Below are positions 7,639 to 17,851 of a DNA stretch of 47,831 nt, piece by piece. The notes below the pieces were generated by a model. It did not search any database and had not been told where the DNA came from. It saw nothing but the letters and a program-made list of their open reading frames with translations. Position numbers and translations under genes: made by a program. Each line of letters begins with the position of its first letter. The first letter of the stretch is position 1. The stretch is taken from contig CAMMIW010000018.1 of the NCBI GenBank assembly GCA_946497035.1, positions 1 through 47,831 of the forward strand. Direction: 5' to 3'. The DNA is from an uncultured Eubacteriaceae bacterium (lineage in GTDB: Bacteria; Bacillota; Clostridia; Lachnospirales; CAG-274).

Positions 7639-8745
7639 ATGAAAAAATTTATTATGTGCCTTCTTACTACTTTAATATTAAATCAACCTACATATGCAAG
7701 TGATTTAAAAGAAATGGAATTGTCAATATTAGATGATAAAACAAAAGCAATAAAAGTATTTGAAAGTATGGAAGATGTAGACTTTAAAAATGTTATTTTT
7801 GCTGATTTTGAAAAAGATAATTTTAAATATTCAAAAGATAAAGTAAATATTGATAGAGTTACAAAAGAAGATAAAAAAGAACAAACAGAAACATTATCAT
7901 TTATATTAACAAAAGAACAAGTTGCAAACAAAAATAAAGTTTTAAAACTATTTCAAGAAAAGCTACAATATAAAAAAGATGGTTATTATGGATTATTATC
8001 AAAAGATGAAAATACCTTAAAAATAGAGCCTAACAAAACAGAAAGCAACACTACATATAAAAAGCAAGTAGTTACATTAACAGAAAGTAAGACTTATTAT
8101 GGATTAGAATCTAACGATTATGGACTAATACCTAAAACTATTACTAAAAATGGTGTTACATTAAATTTAGTAAATGCAAATTTTGTAAGTACAAATAATG
8201 AGGCAATATCAACAGTTGCAAATACTGGTGTAGGAACACTTTATAATTGTAATACAACATATAAAGGGAGCTACACTAAAAAAATACCAAATACAAAAAC
8301 AAATGTAATAGATTATAAAGTATCAGTTAAATATAAAGGTAATATTTCAAAAGAAGTTTTTGAGAAAAATATAATAACTGTTACATATGATGGAGAAAAA
8401 TTATTCGACCCTACTATACCAGTCGCAGTAGCTACAACAACAAGTGCAACTGGATTTTTTGGTTTTATAGTATTTTTATTTACTAAAAGAAATGTAAAAA
8501 TATATAACCTTAATAATGGTATTTATGAGTTAATAGGAAAATGTAAAATAACAGAAAAAAATAAAAATATAAATTTAAACATTATATCTATAAAAGCAAA
8601 AAGCAATATTTATAAATTACTTTTAGATAAATCTATTGCTAAAAAATTAAATAATCAAGATATAAATATAACTTTAGATAATGTTACAAAAATTCAAAAA
8701 GTAGAGTTTAAAGAAAATAACACATATATAGATGTTACATTTTAG
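7639..8745 (+). CDS. secreted or membrane-anchored protein of the conjugation cluster
   Basis: This 368-residue protein begins with a signal peptide (MKKFIMCLLTTLILNQPTYAS). The extracellular part (about 25-255) has no motif I recognise. A hydrophobic segment (VAVATTTSATGFFGFIVFLF, about 267-286) is followed by a positive KR stop-transfer and a domain of about 85 residues inside the cell. The ATG at 7639 is chosen because the ATG at 7621 lacks a spaced ribosome site and would extend the signal peptide. Probably a surface-exposed part of the transfer channel or a regulator. Confidence 0.6.
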   Translation: MKKFIMCLLTTLILNQPTYASDLKEMELSILDDKTKAIKVFESMEDVDFKNVIFADFEKDNFKYSKDKVNIDRVTKEDKKEQTETLSFILTKEQVANKNKVLKLFQEKLQYKKDGYYGLLSKDENTLKIEPNKTESNTTYKKQVVTLTESKTYYGLESNDYGLIPKTITKNGVTLNLVNANFVSTNNEAISTVANTGVGTLYNCNTTYKGSYTKKIPNTKTNVIDYKVSVKYKGNISKEVFEKNIITVTYDGEKLFDPTIPVAVATTTSATGFFGFIVFLFTKRNVKIYNLNNGIYELIGKCKITEKNKNINLNIISIKAKSNIYKLLLDKSIAKKLNNQDINITLDNVTKIQKVEFKENNTYIDVTF

Positions 8746-8756
8746 GAGGAATGATT

Positions 8757-9827
8757 ATGAAATTTAATAATAATACAAAAAAGACATTTTTATTAGCTAT
8801 GATGTTTGCTAGTATGATGAACTCAACAGCTTTTGCAAGTAGTTTTAGTGATATAAATAACGTTCAAGGTAGAGAATATATAGAAAAGTTTGCAGAAAAA
8901 GGCTATATAAAAGGGTATGAAGATGGAACATTTAAGCCTAATAATACAATAACAAGAGCTGAAATATCACAAATATTATCTAGTTTTAATATAAACTTAA
9001 AATTTGAAGATATAACATTTAAAGATAGTAATGGTTGGTTTTCAAATGCTATAAAAAAGGCTACTGAAAATGGTTTTTTAAGTGGTTATAAAGATGGAAC
9101 ATTTAAGCCAAACAATAAAATTACTAGATTTGAAATGATAAAAATAACTTCTATGCTTGTAAGAAATAATAACTATGATAAAGTACAATTACCTTATGCT
9201 GATACAAATAATATTCCTAATTGGGTATTAAATGATGTAAATAATTTATACGCAAGTAAAATTATAGAAACATACCCTAATAACTTAATAAATGGTAATG
9301 AGTATATAACAAGGGCAGAAGCAGTTACAATGTTATCAAAAGCATTAGAGGTTAATGGTTGGGATATGAATAAGGTTACACAAAACGTTAAAACAAATAA
9401 GACTAACCCTCTCCCTACTCCAACAGCTTTGCCTAAAGGTGTAATTGGTTACTTGAGTGTAGATGGAACAAATATAAAAAACTTTCCAGTAAAAGACGCA
9501 AGGGATAATACAGAAATGCTTACAGTAATGAAAAGTGCAGTCGGACATTTTGCACAAACCCCTATATTTAATGGAAACGTTGGCTTATCAGCACATAATC
9601 GTGATTATAAAATAGATTTTAGGCAATTAAAAAATGTAAATATAGGAGATAAAGTAACCTATAAAACAAATTTAGGAACAAGAACATATAAAATAACAGT
9701 AAAAACAGAAATAGATGAAACAGACTTTTCATATCTTGAAAATACTGAAGATAATAAAATAACAATGATAACTTGTATAGAAGATAAGCCAACAAAAAGG
9801 CTAGTAGTACAAGCTACACAAATTTAA
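8757..9827 (+). CDS. secreted sortase fused to SLH domains
   Basis: This 356-residue protein has a signal peptide (to about 28, ..STAFAS), three SLH repeats (about 29-75, 84-130, 140-190; GYIKGYEDGTFKPNNTITRAE, GFLSGYKDGTFKPNNKITRFE and a third degenerate copy), a Pro/Thr linker, then a sortase domain (about 225-356). The catalytic set is visible: His280 (SAHNRD), Cys340 (MITCIED) and Arg348 (KPTKRLVV). SLH domains bind secondary cell-wall polymers, so the enzyme should sit outside the membrane and not on a transmembrane anchor. The ATG at 8757 is preferred over 8751, which touches the ribosome site. Its likely substrate is the LPRTGY-ending adhesin at 11291. Confidence 0.85.
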   Translation: MKFNNNTKKTFLLAMMFASMMNSTAFASSFSDINNVQGREYIEKFAEKGYIKGYEDGTFKPNNTITRAEISQILSSFNINLKFEDITFKDSNGWFSNAIKKATENGFLSGYKDGTFKPNNKITRFEMIKITSMLVRNNNYDKVQLPYADTNNIPNWVLNDVNNLYASKIIETYPNNLINGNEYITRAEAVTMLSKALEVNGWDMNKVTQNVKTNKTNPLPTPTALPKGVIGYLSVDGTNIKNFPVKDARDNTEMLTVMKSAVGHFAQTPIFNGNVGLSAHNRDYKIDFRQLKNVNIGDKVTYKTNLGTRTYKITVKTEIDETDFSYLENTEDNKITMITCIEDKPTKRLVVQATQI

Positions 9828-9840
9828 AAGGAATTTATTA

Positions 9841-10017
9841 ATGGAATATTTAGAATTTATAATTTTATTTTTAATAGGTTGTTTATGTTATATTTTAGGT
9901 ATTATAAATATAAAAAATAATAAAATATTTTATTCAATGTTTGTAGTAATGATTTTTATAGTATCTTTACTAGCATATAAAGTACACTATCTTATTTTTA
10001 TTAAAATTTTTATATAA
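9841..10017 (+). CDS. small two-segment membrane protein
   Basis: This 58-residue frame starts 13 bases after the sortase stop with AAAGGAAT as ribosome site. It is almost entirely hydrophobic (about 3-25 and 33-56) with a short NIKNNK turn. It is not recognised. Position suggests co-expression with the SLH-sortase; small membrane partners of surface or secretion systems look like this, but no function can be given. Confidence 0.5.
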   Translation: MEYLEFIILFLIGCLCYILGIINIKNNKIFYSMFVVMIFIVSLLAYKVHYLIFIKIFI

Positions 10018-10128
10018 AATTGAATATTGATTCAATTTCCTATATATGGTATTATAAATTATGTAATATAAAATTATATACTATTTTAGTATATTTAATA
10101 ATTTATATAAAGTGAGGGAGTATGTTTT

Positions 10129-11151
10129 ATGAAAAGATTTATAAAAATTTTATGTAGTGGAATAATAGCAACAAGTATGTTATTAAGTAGTGTTAGTGTA
10201 TTTGCAAATACAACAGAAAGAATAGTAAAAATAAGCACAGGCAACAAAATAGCTAATGTAAATGGAGAAAATATGACATTAAGTGTTGCTCCATATGTTC
10301 AACAACCTAGTAATAGTATGATGATACCTTTAAGATTTGTATCAACAGCTTTAGGGATACCAGAAGAAAATATACAATATAATGCAAATACAAAAGAAAT
10401 CACAATAAATTATAATGGAACAACAGTAACATTTATAGCAAACACTAATAAACTAATCTTAAATGGAGAAAGTTTTGATATGTCTATAAATAATACCCAC
10501 CCAGTATATACAGAAATAAAAAATGGTAATACATTTATACCATTAAGAGCTTTAGAAACTGCTTTCAGTATTAAAATAGATTGGGACAGTAATACAAAAA
10601 CTGCTATAATGACTAATACTATAAATATTGTAGATGAAAATATAGAAAATAATAATGAGCCTACAATTAATGAAATAGAAACTAATACAAATGCAAATAT
10701 TGAAGAAAATAACAATAAAACTGAAACTAATAAGTCTAAAGAATTAACAGAAGAAGAAAAAAGAGAAATGGAAGAAGAAGTTGTAAGGTTAGTTAATGAA
10801 GAAAGAGAAAAACACGGTTTACAGCCTTTACAAATATCAGAAAAATTAATGCAAACAGCTAGAGAAAAATCAGATGATATGGTTAAAAATAATTATTATT
10901 CACATACAGACCCTAATGGTTATACTATGGCAATTGACTTAAATGTTGCTGAAAATATAAATATAGGATTAGCAACCAAAGAAAATGTATCTAATATTGT
11001 AAACAGTTGGCTAAATTCTGAAGGGCATAGAAATAATATTTTGAGCAAAAATACAAAATATATAGGTGTTGGCATAGGAATAAATGAATATGGTGGTGGA
11101 ATGTGGACACAACAATTTAGTAAAGATGACAAATGGGCAAATGAAAATTAA
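10129..11151 (+). CDS. secreted copper-amine-oxidase-N plus CAP/SCP domain protein
   Basis: This 340-residue protein has a signal peptide (to about 26), a copper amine oxidase N-terminal-like repeat region (about 30-165; MMIPLRFVSTALG and TFIPLRALETAF are the family's signature), an Asn/Glu/Thr-rich linker, then a CAP domain (about 220-335; NEEREKHGLQPL, YYSHTDPNGYT, AENINIG, SWLNSEGHRNNILS, GVGIGINEYGGGMWTQQF). CAP proteins of the YkwD type are extracellular; the first domain may bind cell wall or protein. Strong ribosome site (GTGAGGGAG). A terminator follows. Confidence 0.85.
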   Translation: MKRFIKILCSGIIATSMLLSSVSVFANTTERIVKISTGNKIANVNGENMTLSVAPYVQQPSNSMMIPLRFVSTALGIPEENIQYNANTKEITINYNGTTVTFIANTNKLILNGESFDMSINNTHPVYTEIKNGNTFIPLRALETAFSIKIDWDSNTKTAIMTNTINIVDENIENNNEPTINEIETNTNANIEENNNKTETNKSKELTEEEKREMEEEVVRLVNEEREKHGLQPLQISEKLMQTAREKSDDMVKNNYYSHTDPNGYTMAIDLNVAENINIGLATKENVSNIVNSWLNSEGHRNNILSKNTKYIGVGIGINEYGGGMWTQQFSKDDKWANEN

Positions 11152-11164
11152 ATAATAATTGATT

Positions 11165-11190
11165 AAAGCACTTTTAATAGGTGCTTTTTT
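11165..11190 (+). terminator. intrinsic terminator after the CAP protein
   Basis: AAAGCAC (11165-11171) pairs with GTGCTTT (11181-11187) over a 9-base loop, followed by a T-run. It lies just before the leader of the giant adhesin, so it may also work as an attenuator for it. Confidence 0.7.
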
Positions 11191-11214
11191 TGTGTTTAAA
11201 AAGGAGGAATATAT

Positions 11215-11304
11215 ATGAAAAATATTAGAAGTCCACCTATTTTGTATAAAATACAAATAAAAAATATAAAATTGAAAGGAAGTATAAATTATGAAACAAA
11301 ATAA
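11215..11304 (+). CDS. short IRSPP leader peptide upstream of the CnaB adhesin
   Basis: A 29-codon frame starts at ATG 11215 after a strong AAGGAGG (11202-11208) and overlaps the first codons of the giant adhesin in another frame. It begins MKNIRSPPILYKI. The AGA of IRSPP lies exactly 64 bases before the adhesin ATG, the same distance as an IRSPPVFY reading upstream of the sigma-like gene at 35581. Consecutive prolines can slow ribosomes, so a leader-peptide control of the downstream gene is plausible. This is inference from position and repetition. Confidence 0.5.
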   Translation: MKNIRSPPILYKIQIKNIKLKGSINYETK

Positions 11305-14300
11305 TAAATTTTATAGAAACATAATAGCAATAATATTAAGTTTAATTATGCTATTTTCAAATATAACAAATACTCTAGCTTATGAGTGGGACTTACAAAT
11401 ACCGTCAATAGGTGGAGAAGATATAATTATAAATGGTAATGATGACTTAATAATAGATGATACAGTTATTATTGATACATCTCCAAATATAAATAATAAT
11501 ACATCTAATAATCAAAATGAAAATGTTGAAATAGAAACTACAAATCCAAATATTGAAAATAATCAAAATAAAGTTAATTATGATACTACTTTATTAAGTG
11601 AAGATTTTGATAAAAATAATGGTTTAACAGTTACAGTACCTATAATTCCAAGTATACCTCCTATTACTACAAAAAATGGGGAACAACAATTAACACTTAC
11701 AGGAAGTGATAAAGGAGCTGACGCAACAGTAACTTTTAAAGGTGATGAAAAAGGTGCAACAACACACGCAATAATAGATTATATAACAAGAGAAAATAAT
11801 GACCCTAACGCAGTTGGTTATTGTATTTCACCTTTTTATGCTGGAGCTAAAGAAAATGGAACAACAGTTGTAAAGGTGGATAATAACTTAACAGAAAACG
11901 ATAAATTACTTTTAGGTATAGCAGTTGCTGGACATCCACATAATAAATTTAATGTAGCTGGTTTTAATGAGCTAAATGATGAAGACCAATACTATGCAAC
12001 ACTAATAGCAATGGAACATTTTATATTTCAGAAAAAAGGAGAATATAAAAATAAAAAAGGTGTTGAATTTAAAGGCGACCATTGGAACAGTACACGCTGG
12101 TTTCCAACAAAAAGTAATGATGCTAATGCACAAAAAATAATAAATGTAGCTAAAGGAATTTATGAAAAAGGAATTGCTAATCCTTATGACCCAGAAAAAG
12201 GAATTGCTACTATAAATTTTAAAGATAATACTGGTAATCAAGGAAATTTAAACCTTGATAAATTAGAAAAAAAATATAAAATAACAATTACATTAACAAG
12301 TGATATAGATTATAGCCACGCAGTATTACAGTTTGAAGACCCTAAAATAAAAGAGTGGGCAACGGGAGATACTAAAATTCAGTTTTATGATGGTGCAGAA
12401 GAAAAAGGAACTAGACTTAACTGGACAACTAAAGAAATAGATGGTAAAAACTATGAGGGAATTATTATTGAAAAATCTAGTAGAAAAACAGATACAATAA
12501 CAATTGTATTAGATAAAATTATTGCTGAAAGTGTAATACAAGGAGAAAATGGAAATTATAGTGTACCTTATACAGCTAAATTTTTTGGTGGAAATATGCA
12601 AGTAGGTTATAAAACAAGAAATGTAAATCCTAGCTTACAAGATTATGTTGCAATAACAACAGGTAATGCTACTGCTAAAAATAAAATTAATTGGAGTAAA
12701 GACCCTAATGTTATAACAACAACAGAAACATCAACAGAAAGTACAACAGGAACTACAACAACTACAAGTACACCACCACCAGAAGATAAAGGAAAAGGTG
12801 GACTTAAAATATTAAAATATAATAAAAAGACAAATGAATTAGTAGCTGGTGCTATTTTTAAAATTAGAGGTATTTCAGAGGGTGTATATGACTTTAATGT
12901 TCAAATACAAGCAAGTAATGGTGCTGAAATACCACTTCCTAACGGTGGTAAAGCAGTTTGTAAAGATGGTGTAATAGAAATATCAAATATTAATGTTGGT
13001 ACTTATGAAATAACAGAAATTACACCACCACCTAATTTTGATATAGCAGAGGGACAAAACTCTCAAACAGTACAAGTTGAAAGTGAAGAAAATGCTACAT
13101 TATACCCACAAGTTAGATTTGAAAATAATCCTTATGGTATTTTAAAAATTAAGAAAATAGACGCAGTTACAGGAGAGCCACTTGAGGGAGCAGTATTAAA
13201 AATATCTAATCCACTATTTGACTATGAACAAGAATTTACAACAGGTGCAGATGGTATAATAGAAATTGAAAATCTTAAACAAGGTAGTTATGAAATAAAA
13301 GAAGTTAAAGCCCCTAATGGTTACATTTTATCAAATGAAACAAAAGTTGCAGTATTAAAATGGGGAGAAACTACTGAAATTACTTATGAAAATCAACCTA
13401 AAACAAGTCTTGTTATAACTAAAATAGATAGTGCAACAGGCGAAAAATTAAATGGTGCTAGATTTAAGTTAAAACATACAACAAGTGGTGCTGAATATTT
13501 CACAGATGAAACAGTAGACGGTGTAGCTACTATTGAAGAACTTGTTGAGGGTACTTACACATTAACTGAAATACAAGCACCAAATGGTTATATATTAAAT
13601 AAAGACCCTCTAACAGTTGTTGTAGAAAATGACAGAGTAAACGAAGTTACTATAAAAAATAGTAAAAAGCCTAGTATTACAGTTAATAAAGTAGATAGTG
13701 AAACAAAAGAGCCTTTAAGTGGAGCAAAATTTGAGTTATGGAGAGCAGAAAACAACACAGTACAAGGCTTAATTGAAAAAGTTGGAGAATATTATACAAA
13801 CGAACAAGGTAAAATTAATCTTAAAAATCTTGATTATGGTTGGTACGCAGTAAAAGAAATATTACCACCACAAGGGTATTTATTAGCTAAAGACAATATA
13901 AGATTTGTATATTTAGAGCCTAATCAAACAGAAGAAAATGAAGTGTCTATCACTTTTGAAAATGACAAAAAGCCTAGCTTAAAAGTAATTAAAAGAGATA
14001 AAGATACTAAAGAAGTATTAGCTGGAGCAAAATTTGAAATATGGAGAGCAGAAAACAACACTACTCAAGGACTGCTTGAAAAAGTAGGAGAATACTTCAC
14101 TAACGAGCAAGGGGAAATTGTACTTGACGTTACAGAGTATGGCTGGTATTGCATTAAAGAGTTAGAGCCACCAAAAGGCTATTTATTATCAGAAGATAAT
14201 GTAAAATTTGTATTTTTAGAGCCTAACCAAACTGGCGAAAAACAAGTACAAGTTATTTTTGAAAATGCTAAAAAGCCTAGCTTAACAATTAATAAAGTTG

Positions 14301-17300
14301 GAAGTGTAGGTAAAGAGCCATTAAAAGGTGCTAAATTTACACTTTATTATGCTGGAGATAATAAAGATGGTGCAGTAGAAAAAATAGGCGATTATATTAC
14401 AGATGAGCGTGGTAAAATTGAAATACCAACAGGAACATTAAAAGCTGGTTGGTATAAATTACAAGAAACACAAGCACCTGAAGGTTATGAAATTCAAGGT
14501 ACTGGTACTTATGAATTTTTCTTAAAAGCTGGAGAAAGTAAAGAGATAACTATTGAAAACGTTGCAAAAAATGCAATTATTATTAAAAAAGTTGATGCAG
14601 ATACAGGAGAGCCTTTAGCTGGTGCAACATTTAGTATAAGTATTATATCAGATGGTGGTTCAAGTGGTACACACGGTACAACTATTGCAAATGTAATTAC
14701 TAATCATAATGGTGTAGCAGTTGTTACAGGCTTAAAAGCTGGTGGCTATATTATAGAAGAAACAAAAGCACCAGACGGATATGTAATGCTTGAGAAATCA
14801 GAAACAGTATGGTTAAATAAAGATGACACTTCAGCTATTACAGTAACATTTGAAAATAGGAAAAATGCTGGACTTGGTATTAAAAAGTTAGATAGCATTA
14901 CAAAAGAACCTTTAGCAAATGCAGTATTTAAGGTAACAGATAGTAAAGGACAAGTTGTAGGAACTTCTAACGGCTTATTTAGAACAGATGAAAAAGGCTT
15001 TATTCATATACCAAATTTAGATGTAGGAGCTTATGTAGTACAAGAAATACAAGCACCTAATGGATATATATTAGACGATACACCTCAAACAATTCATATA
15101 ACTTATGGTAAAATACATACACTTGAATTCTTCAATATGCCTAAAACAAGTATATTAATTAAAAAGTATGATAGTGTAACAAAAGAGCCTTTACAAGGTG
15201 CAGTATTTAAAGTAACAAATGGAAAAGGACAAGTTGTAGGCAACGGTAATGGACTATTTACAACTAATATAAATGGTACTATACTTGTGCCAGACTTAAA
15301 AGCTGGTACTTATATTGTAGAAGAAATAAAAGCACCAGAAGGTTATATACTTGAAAGTAAATCACAAGTAGTAGAAGTTGAAAACGGAAAAGTATATACA
15401 CTTGACTTTTATAATAAGCCAACAAATAGTTTAATTATTCAAAAATATGATGCTGAAACTAAAGAGCCTTTAGCAAATGCAAAAATAAAAGTTGAGAAAC
15501 TAGGAAATAGTGTTCAATTAATAGGCGAATATAGAACAGATAAAACAGGTAGAATAGTAATTCCAAATTTAAAAGTTGGTAGCTACTCTGTTCAAGAGGT
15601 AGAAGCACCAAAAGGTTATATACTTGACAATACAGCTAAAACAGTTGTTGTAAAACAAGGGGAAACACAAGTTGTAGAATTATTTAATAAAAAATATGAT
15701 AGCTTAACAATAGTTAAACTTGATACAGTTACAAAACAACCTTTAGCAGACGCAACTATTAAAGTTACAACTGTTGACGATAAATTTGTAGGAGAATATA
15801 CAACAGATATTACAGGTACTATTGTTGTACCGAATTTAAAAGCTGGTACTTATAAAGTACAGGAAATTAAAGCTCCACAAGGTTATATATTAGATAATAC
15901 TGTTAAACTTGTTCATTTAAAACAAGGAGAGCCACAAAAAATAGAAATATATAACAGTAAAAAGACAGGTATTCAAATATTAAAAAGAGATAGTAAAACA
16001 TCTAAGCCTTTACAAGGAGCAAAATTTGAAGTTAGAAAAGTAAACGGCGAAATAATAGGAGCTAACTATATATCAGATGAAAATGGCTTAATTACAATAA
16101 ATGGTTTAGAGCAAGGCTGGTACACTGTTAAAGAAACAACAGCACCTAAAGGATATGCTTTAAACAATAATGTACAAAATGTAGAAGTTAAATCAGAAAA
16201 ATATACACAAGTTATATTTGAGAATGATAAACTAGGAAGTATAAGACTTAAAAAGATTGATTTTGTAACTAAAAAGCCAATAGCTGGTGTTAAATTCAAA
16301 TTTACTAAAGAAAGTGGGGAAAATGTAGGCGAATTTGTAACAGATAAATGGGGGGAAATTAACCTTGTTGATATGTTAGAGCCTACAACTTATTTAATTG
16401 AAGAAATGGCAGTCACTCAAGGTTATGCACTTGATAAAGGTGTAAGAAAGGTTAAAATTGAAGTAGGTACTGAAACAATGGTTGAGTGGGAAAACTATCC
16501 ACTTGCTACACTTGAAATAAATAAAATAGATGAAAGAACTAAAAAGCCAATAGCTGGTGTTGAATTTGAAATATTAAATGCTAAAAAGCAAAGTATGGGC
16601 AAATTTACAACAGATAAAGACGGAAGAATTTATCTTGAGAAAAAGCTAGGACAAGGAACATACTATGTAAAAGAAACTAAAGCTAAAGATGGTTACATTC
16701 CTAATGAGGGAGAAAAAATGGTTGAGCTTAAATGGGGTAAATCAACAGAAGTAGAATTTGTAAATACTCCAATTTTTGGACAAATAGAAATTCATAAAAT
16801 AGGCTCAAAAAATAATCAAATAACAGGACAATTAGATGGAGATAATTTAAAAGGTGCTGAATTTACAATATATGAAAAAGCTACTGGTAAAGAAGTAACA
16901 AGAGTTGTTACTAATTACAACGGTATAGCTAGAACAGGCGAATTACCTTACGGAGAATATATTGTAAAAGAAACTAAAGCACCAGCTTATTATGTCTTAA
17001 ATGAACAAGAGTTTGAAGTAAGTATAAAAGAAAATAAAGAAGTTATTAAGTTAGAAGTAGAAAATAAATCAGTTGACTTAAAAACTGGTGGAGAAAAATC
17101 AACAGTTAAAGAAACTAAAGCTGGAGATATAATAAGATATGACTTTAATAATCTTCAAAATTTATCAAGTGTACCTTTAGATGAATTTTACATACACGAA
17201 AGTTTACCAAGTGCTATAACAGTACAAAGAATATTTACAGGAACATTTAACCAAAATATGAAATATAAAATAACTTATAAAACTAATAAAAATAATCAGT

Positions 17301-17617
17301 TTAAAATTCTTCAAGACAACTTATTTACAGACAGAGTATATGAAATAGACTTAACTAAAGGATTACAAAAAGATGAATACATTACTGATTTAAGATATGA
17401 ATTTGAAAGAGTAGGAATAGGTTTTAGAGAAGTGGAAAAACCATTTATCTATGCAAAAGTAAATAGTAATGTTAAGAAAAATGAACAATTTACTAACATT
17501 CTTACTGTTGGTGGTAAATATGATATGCAAACAGTAAAACACGAAGATAGATTTACAACAACAGTAATAAGCACAACACCAACATTTAATGGAAAGTTGC
17601 CTAGAACAGGGTATTAA
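11291..17617 (+). CDS. giant thioester-CnaB adhesin ending in LPRTGY
   Basis: This 2108-residue surface protein has a signal peptide (to about 30), an Asn-rich stretch, a thioester domain with Cys178 (GYCISP) and Gln233 (DQYYATLIAMEH), a further beta domain, a Thr-rich linker with a TTTT run (about 475-500), then about 15 CnaB/SpaA repeats (about 505-1925) and a C-terminal domain. Each repeat starts around IxKxDxxTxEPLxGAxF (isopeptide Lys) and ends around YxVxExxAPxGY (isopeptide Glu). Thioester domains can bond covalently to host or partner surfaces, and CnaB stacks make stiff stalks. The end is unusual: LPRTGY is directly followed by stop, with no hydrophobic segment or basic tail. The SLH-sortase at 8757 is the obvious partner. 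It may serve attachment or mating contact. Confidence 0.9.
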   Translation: MKQNNKFYRNIIAIILSLIMLFSNITNTLAYEWDLQIPSIGGEDIIINGNDDLIIDDTVIIDTSPNINNNTSNNQNENVEIETTNPNIENNQNKVNYDTTLLSEDFDKNNGLTVTVPIIPSIPPITTKNGEQQLTLTGSDKGADATVTFKGDEKGATTHAIIDYITRENNDPNAVGYCISPFYAGAKENGTTVVKVDNNLTENDKLLLGIAVAGHPHNKFNVAGFNELNDEDQYYATLIAMEHFIFQKKGEYKNKKGVEFKGDHWNSTRWFPTKSNDANAQKIINVAKGIYEKGIANPYDPEKGIATINFKDNTGNQGNLNLDKLEKKYKITITLTSDIDYSHAVLQFEDPKIKEWATGDTKIQFYDGAEEKGTRLNWTTKEIDGKNYEGIIIEKSSRKTDTITIVLDKIIAESVIQGENGNYSVPYTAKFFGGNMQVGYKTRNVNPSLQDYVAITTGNATAKNKINWSKDPNVITTTETSTESTTGTTTTTSTPPPEDKGKGGLKILKYNKKTNELVAGAIFKIRGISEGVYDFNVQIQASNGAEIPLPNGGKAVCKDGVIEISNINVGTYEITEITPPPNFDIAEGQNSQTVQVESEENATLYPQVRFENNPYGILKIKKIDAVTGEPLEGAVLKISNPLFDYEQEFTTGADGIIEIENLKQGSYEIKEVKAPNGYILSNETKVAVLKWGETTEITYENQPKTSLVITKIDSATGEKLNGARFKLKHTTSGAEYFTDETVDGVATIEELVEGTYTLTEIQAPNGYILNKDPLTVVVENDRVNEVTIKNSKKPSITVNKVDSETKEPLSGAKFELWRAENNTVQGLIEKVGEYYTNEQGKINLKNLDYGWYAVKEILPPQGYLLAKDNIRFVYLEPNQTEENEVSITFENDKKPSLKVIKRDKDTKEVLAGAKFEIWRAENNTTQGLLEKVGEYFTNEQGEIVLDVTEYGWYCIKELEPPKGYLLSEDNVKFVFLEPNQTGEKQVQVIFENAKKPSLTINKVGSVGKEPLKGAKFTLYYAGDNKDGAVEKIGDYITDERGKIEIPTGTLKAGWYKLQETQAPEGYEIQGTGTYEFFLKAGESKEITIENVAKNAIIIKKVDADTGEPLAGATFSISIISDGGSSGTHGTTIANVITNHNGVAVVTGLKAGGYIIEETKAPDGYVMLEKSETVWLNKDDTSAITVTFENRKNAGLGIKKLDSITKEPLANAVFKVTDSKGQVVGTSNGLFRTDEKGFIHIPNLDVGAYVVQEIQAPNGYILDDTPQTIHITYGKIHTLEFFNMPKTSILIKKYDSVTKEPLQGAVFKVTNGKGQVVGNGNGLFTTNINGTILVPDLKAGTYIVEEIKAPEGYILESKSQVVEVENGKVYTLDFYNKPTNSLIIQKYDAETKEPLANAKIKVEKLGNSVQLIGEYRTDKTGRIVIPNLKVGSYSVQEVEAPKGYILDNTAKTVVVKQGETQVVELFNKKYDSLTIVKLDTVTKQPLADATIKVTTVDDKFVGEYTTDITGTIVVPNLKAGTYKVQEIKAPQGYILDNTVKLVHLKQGEPQKIEIYNSKKTGIQILKRDSKTSKPLQGAKFEVRKVNGEIIGANYISDENGLITINGLEQGWYTVKETTAPKGYALNNNVQNVEVKSEKYTQVIFENDKLGSIRLKKIDFVTKKPIAGVKFKFTKESGENVGEFVTDKWGEINLVDMLEPTTYLIEEMAVTQGYALDKGVRKVKIEVGTETMVEWENYPLATLEINKIDERTKKPIAGVEFEILNAKKQSMGKFTTDKDGRIYLEKKLGQGTYYVKETKAKDGYIPNEGEKMVELKWGKSTEVEFVNTPIFGQIEIHKIGSKNNQITGQLDGDNLKGAEFTIYEKATGKEVTRVVTNYNGIARTGELPYGEYIVKETKAPAYYVLNEQEFEVSIKENKEVIKLEVENKSVDLKTGGEKSTVKETKAGDIIRYDFNNLQNLSSVPLDEFYIHESLPSAITVQRIFTGTFNQNMKYKITYKTNKNNQFKILQDNLFTDRVYEIDLTKGLQKDEYITDLRYEFERVGIGFREVEKPFIYAKVNSNVKKNEQFTNILTVGGKYDMQTVKHEDRFTTTVISTTPTFNGKLPRTGY

Positions 17618-17851
17618 AAATGTAAATATTACTAGTGTCAATAATTAAAAAAATTAAATTAATATTTAGTGTAATATTATATAAAGTGTATAAAAAAGTC
17701 ATAGTTAACAATATAAATATAGTTAAATATGACGAAATTAAATTATATTAATATTTTGTATTGAAAAAATAATACAGATATATTATAATTCAAATACAAT
17801 ATAAATATTACATATTATACAGTATATATTAATTTTTTGAGGAGTGATTTT

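Noticed and set aside
12780..17100. Repeated DNA in the adhesin as a CRISPR or satellite array
   Set aside because: The repeats are diverged, in frame and about 240-300 bases long, and encode CnaB domains; there are no short identical repeats with spacers.
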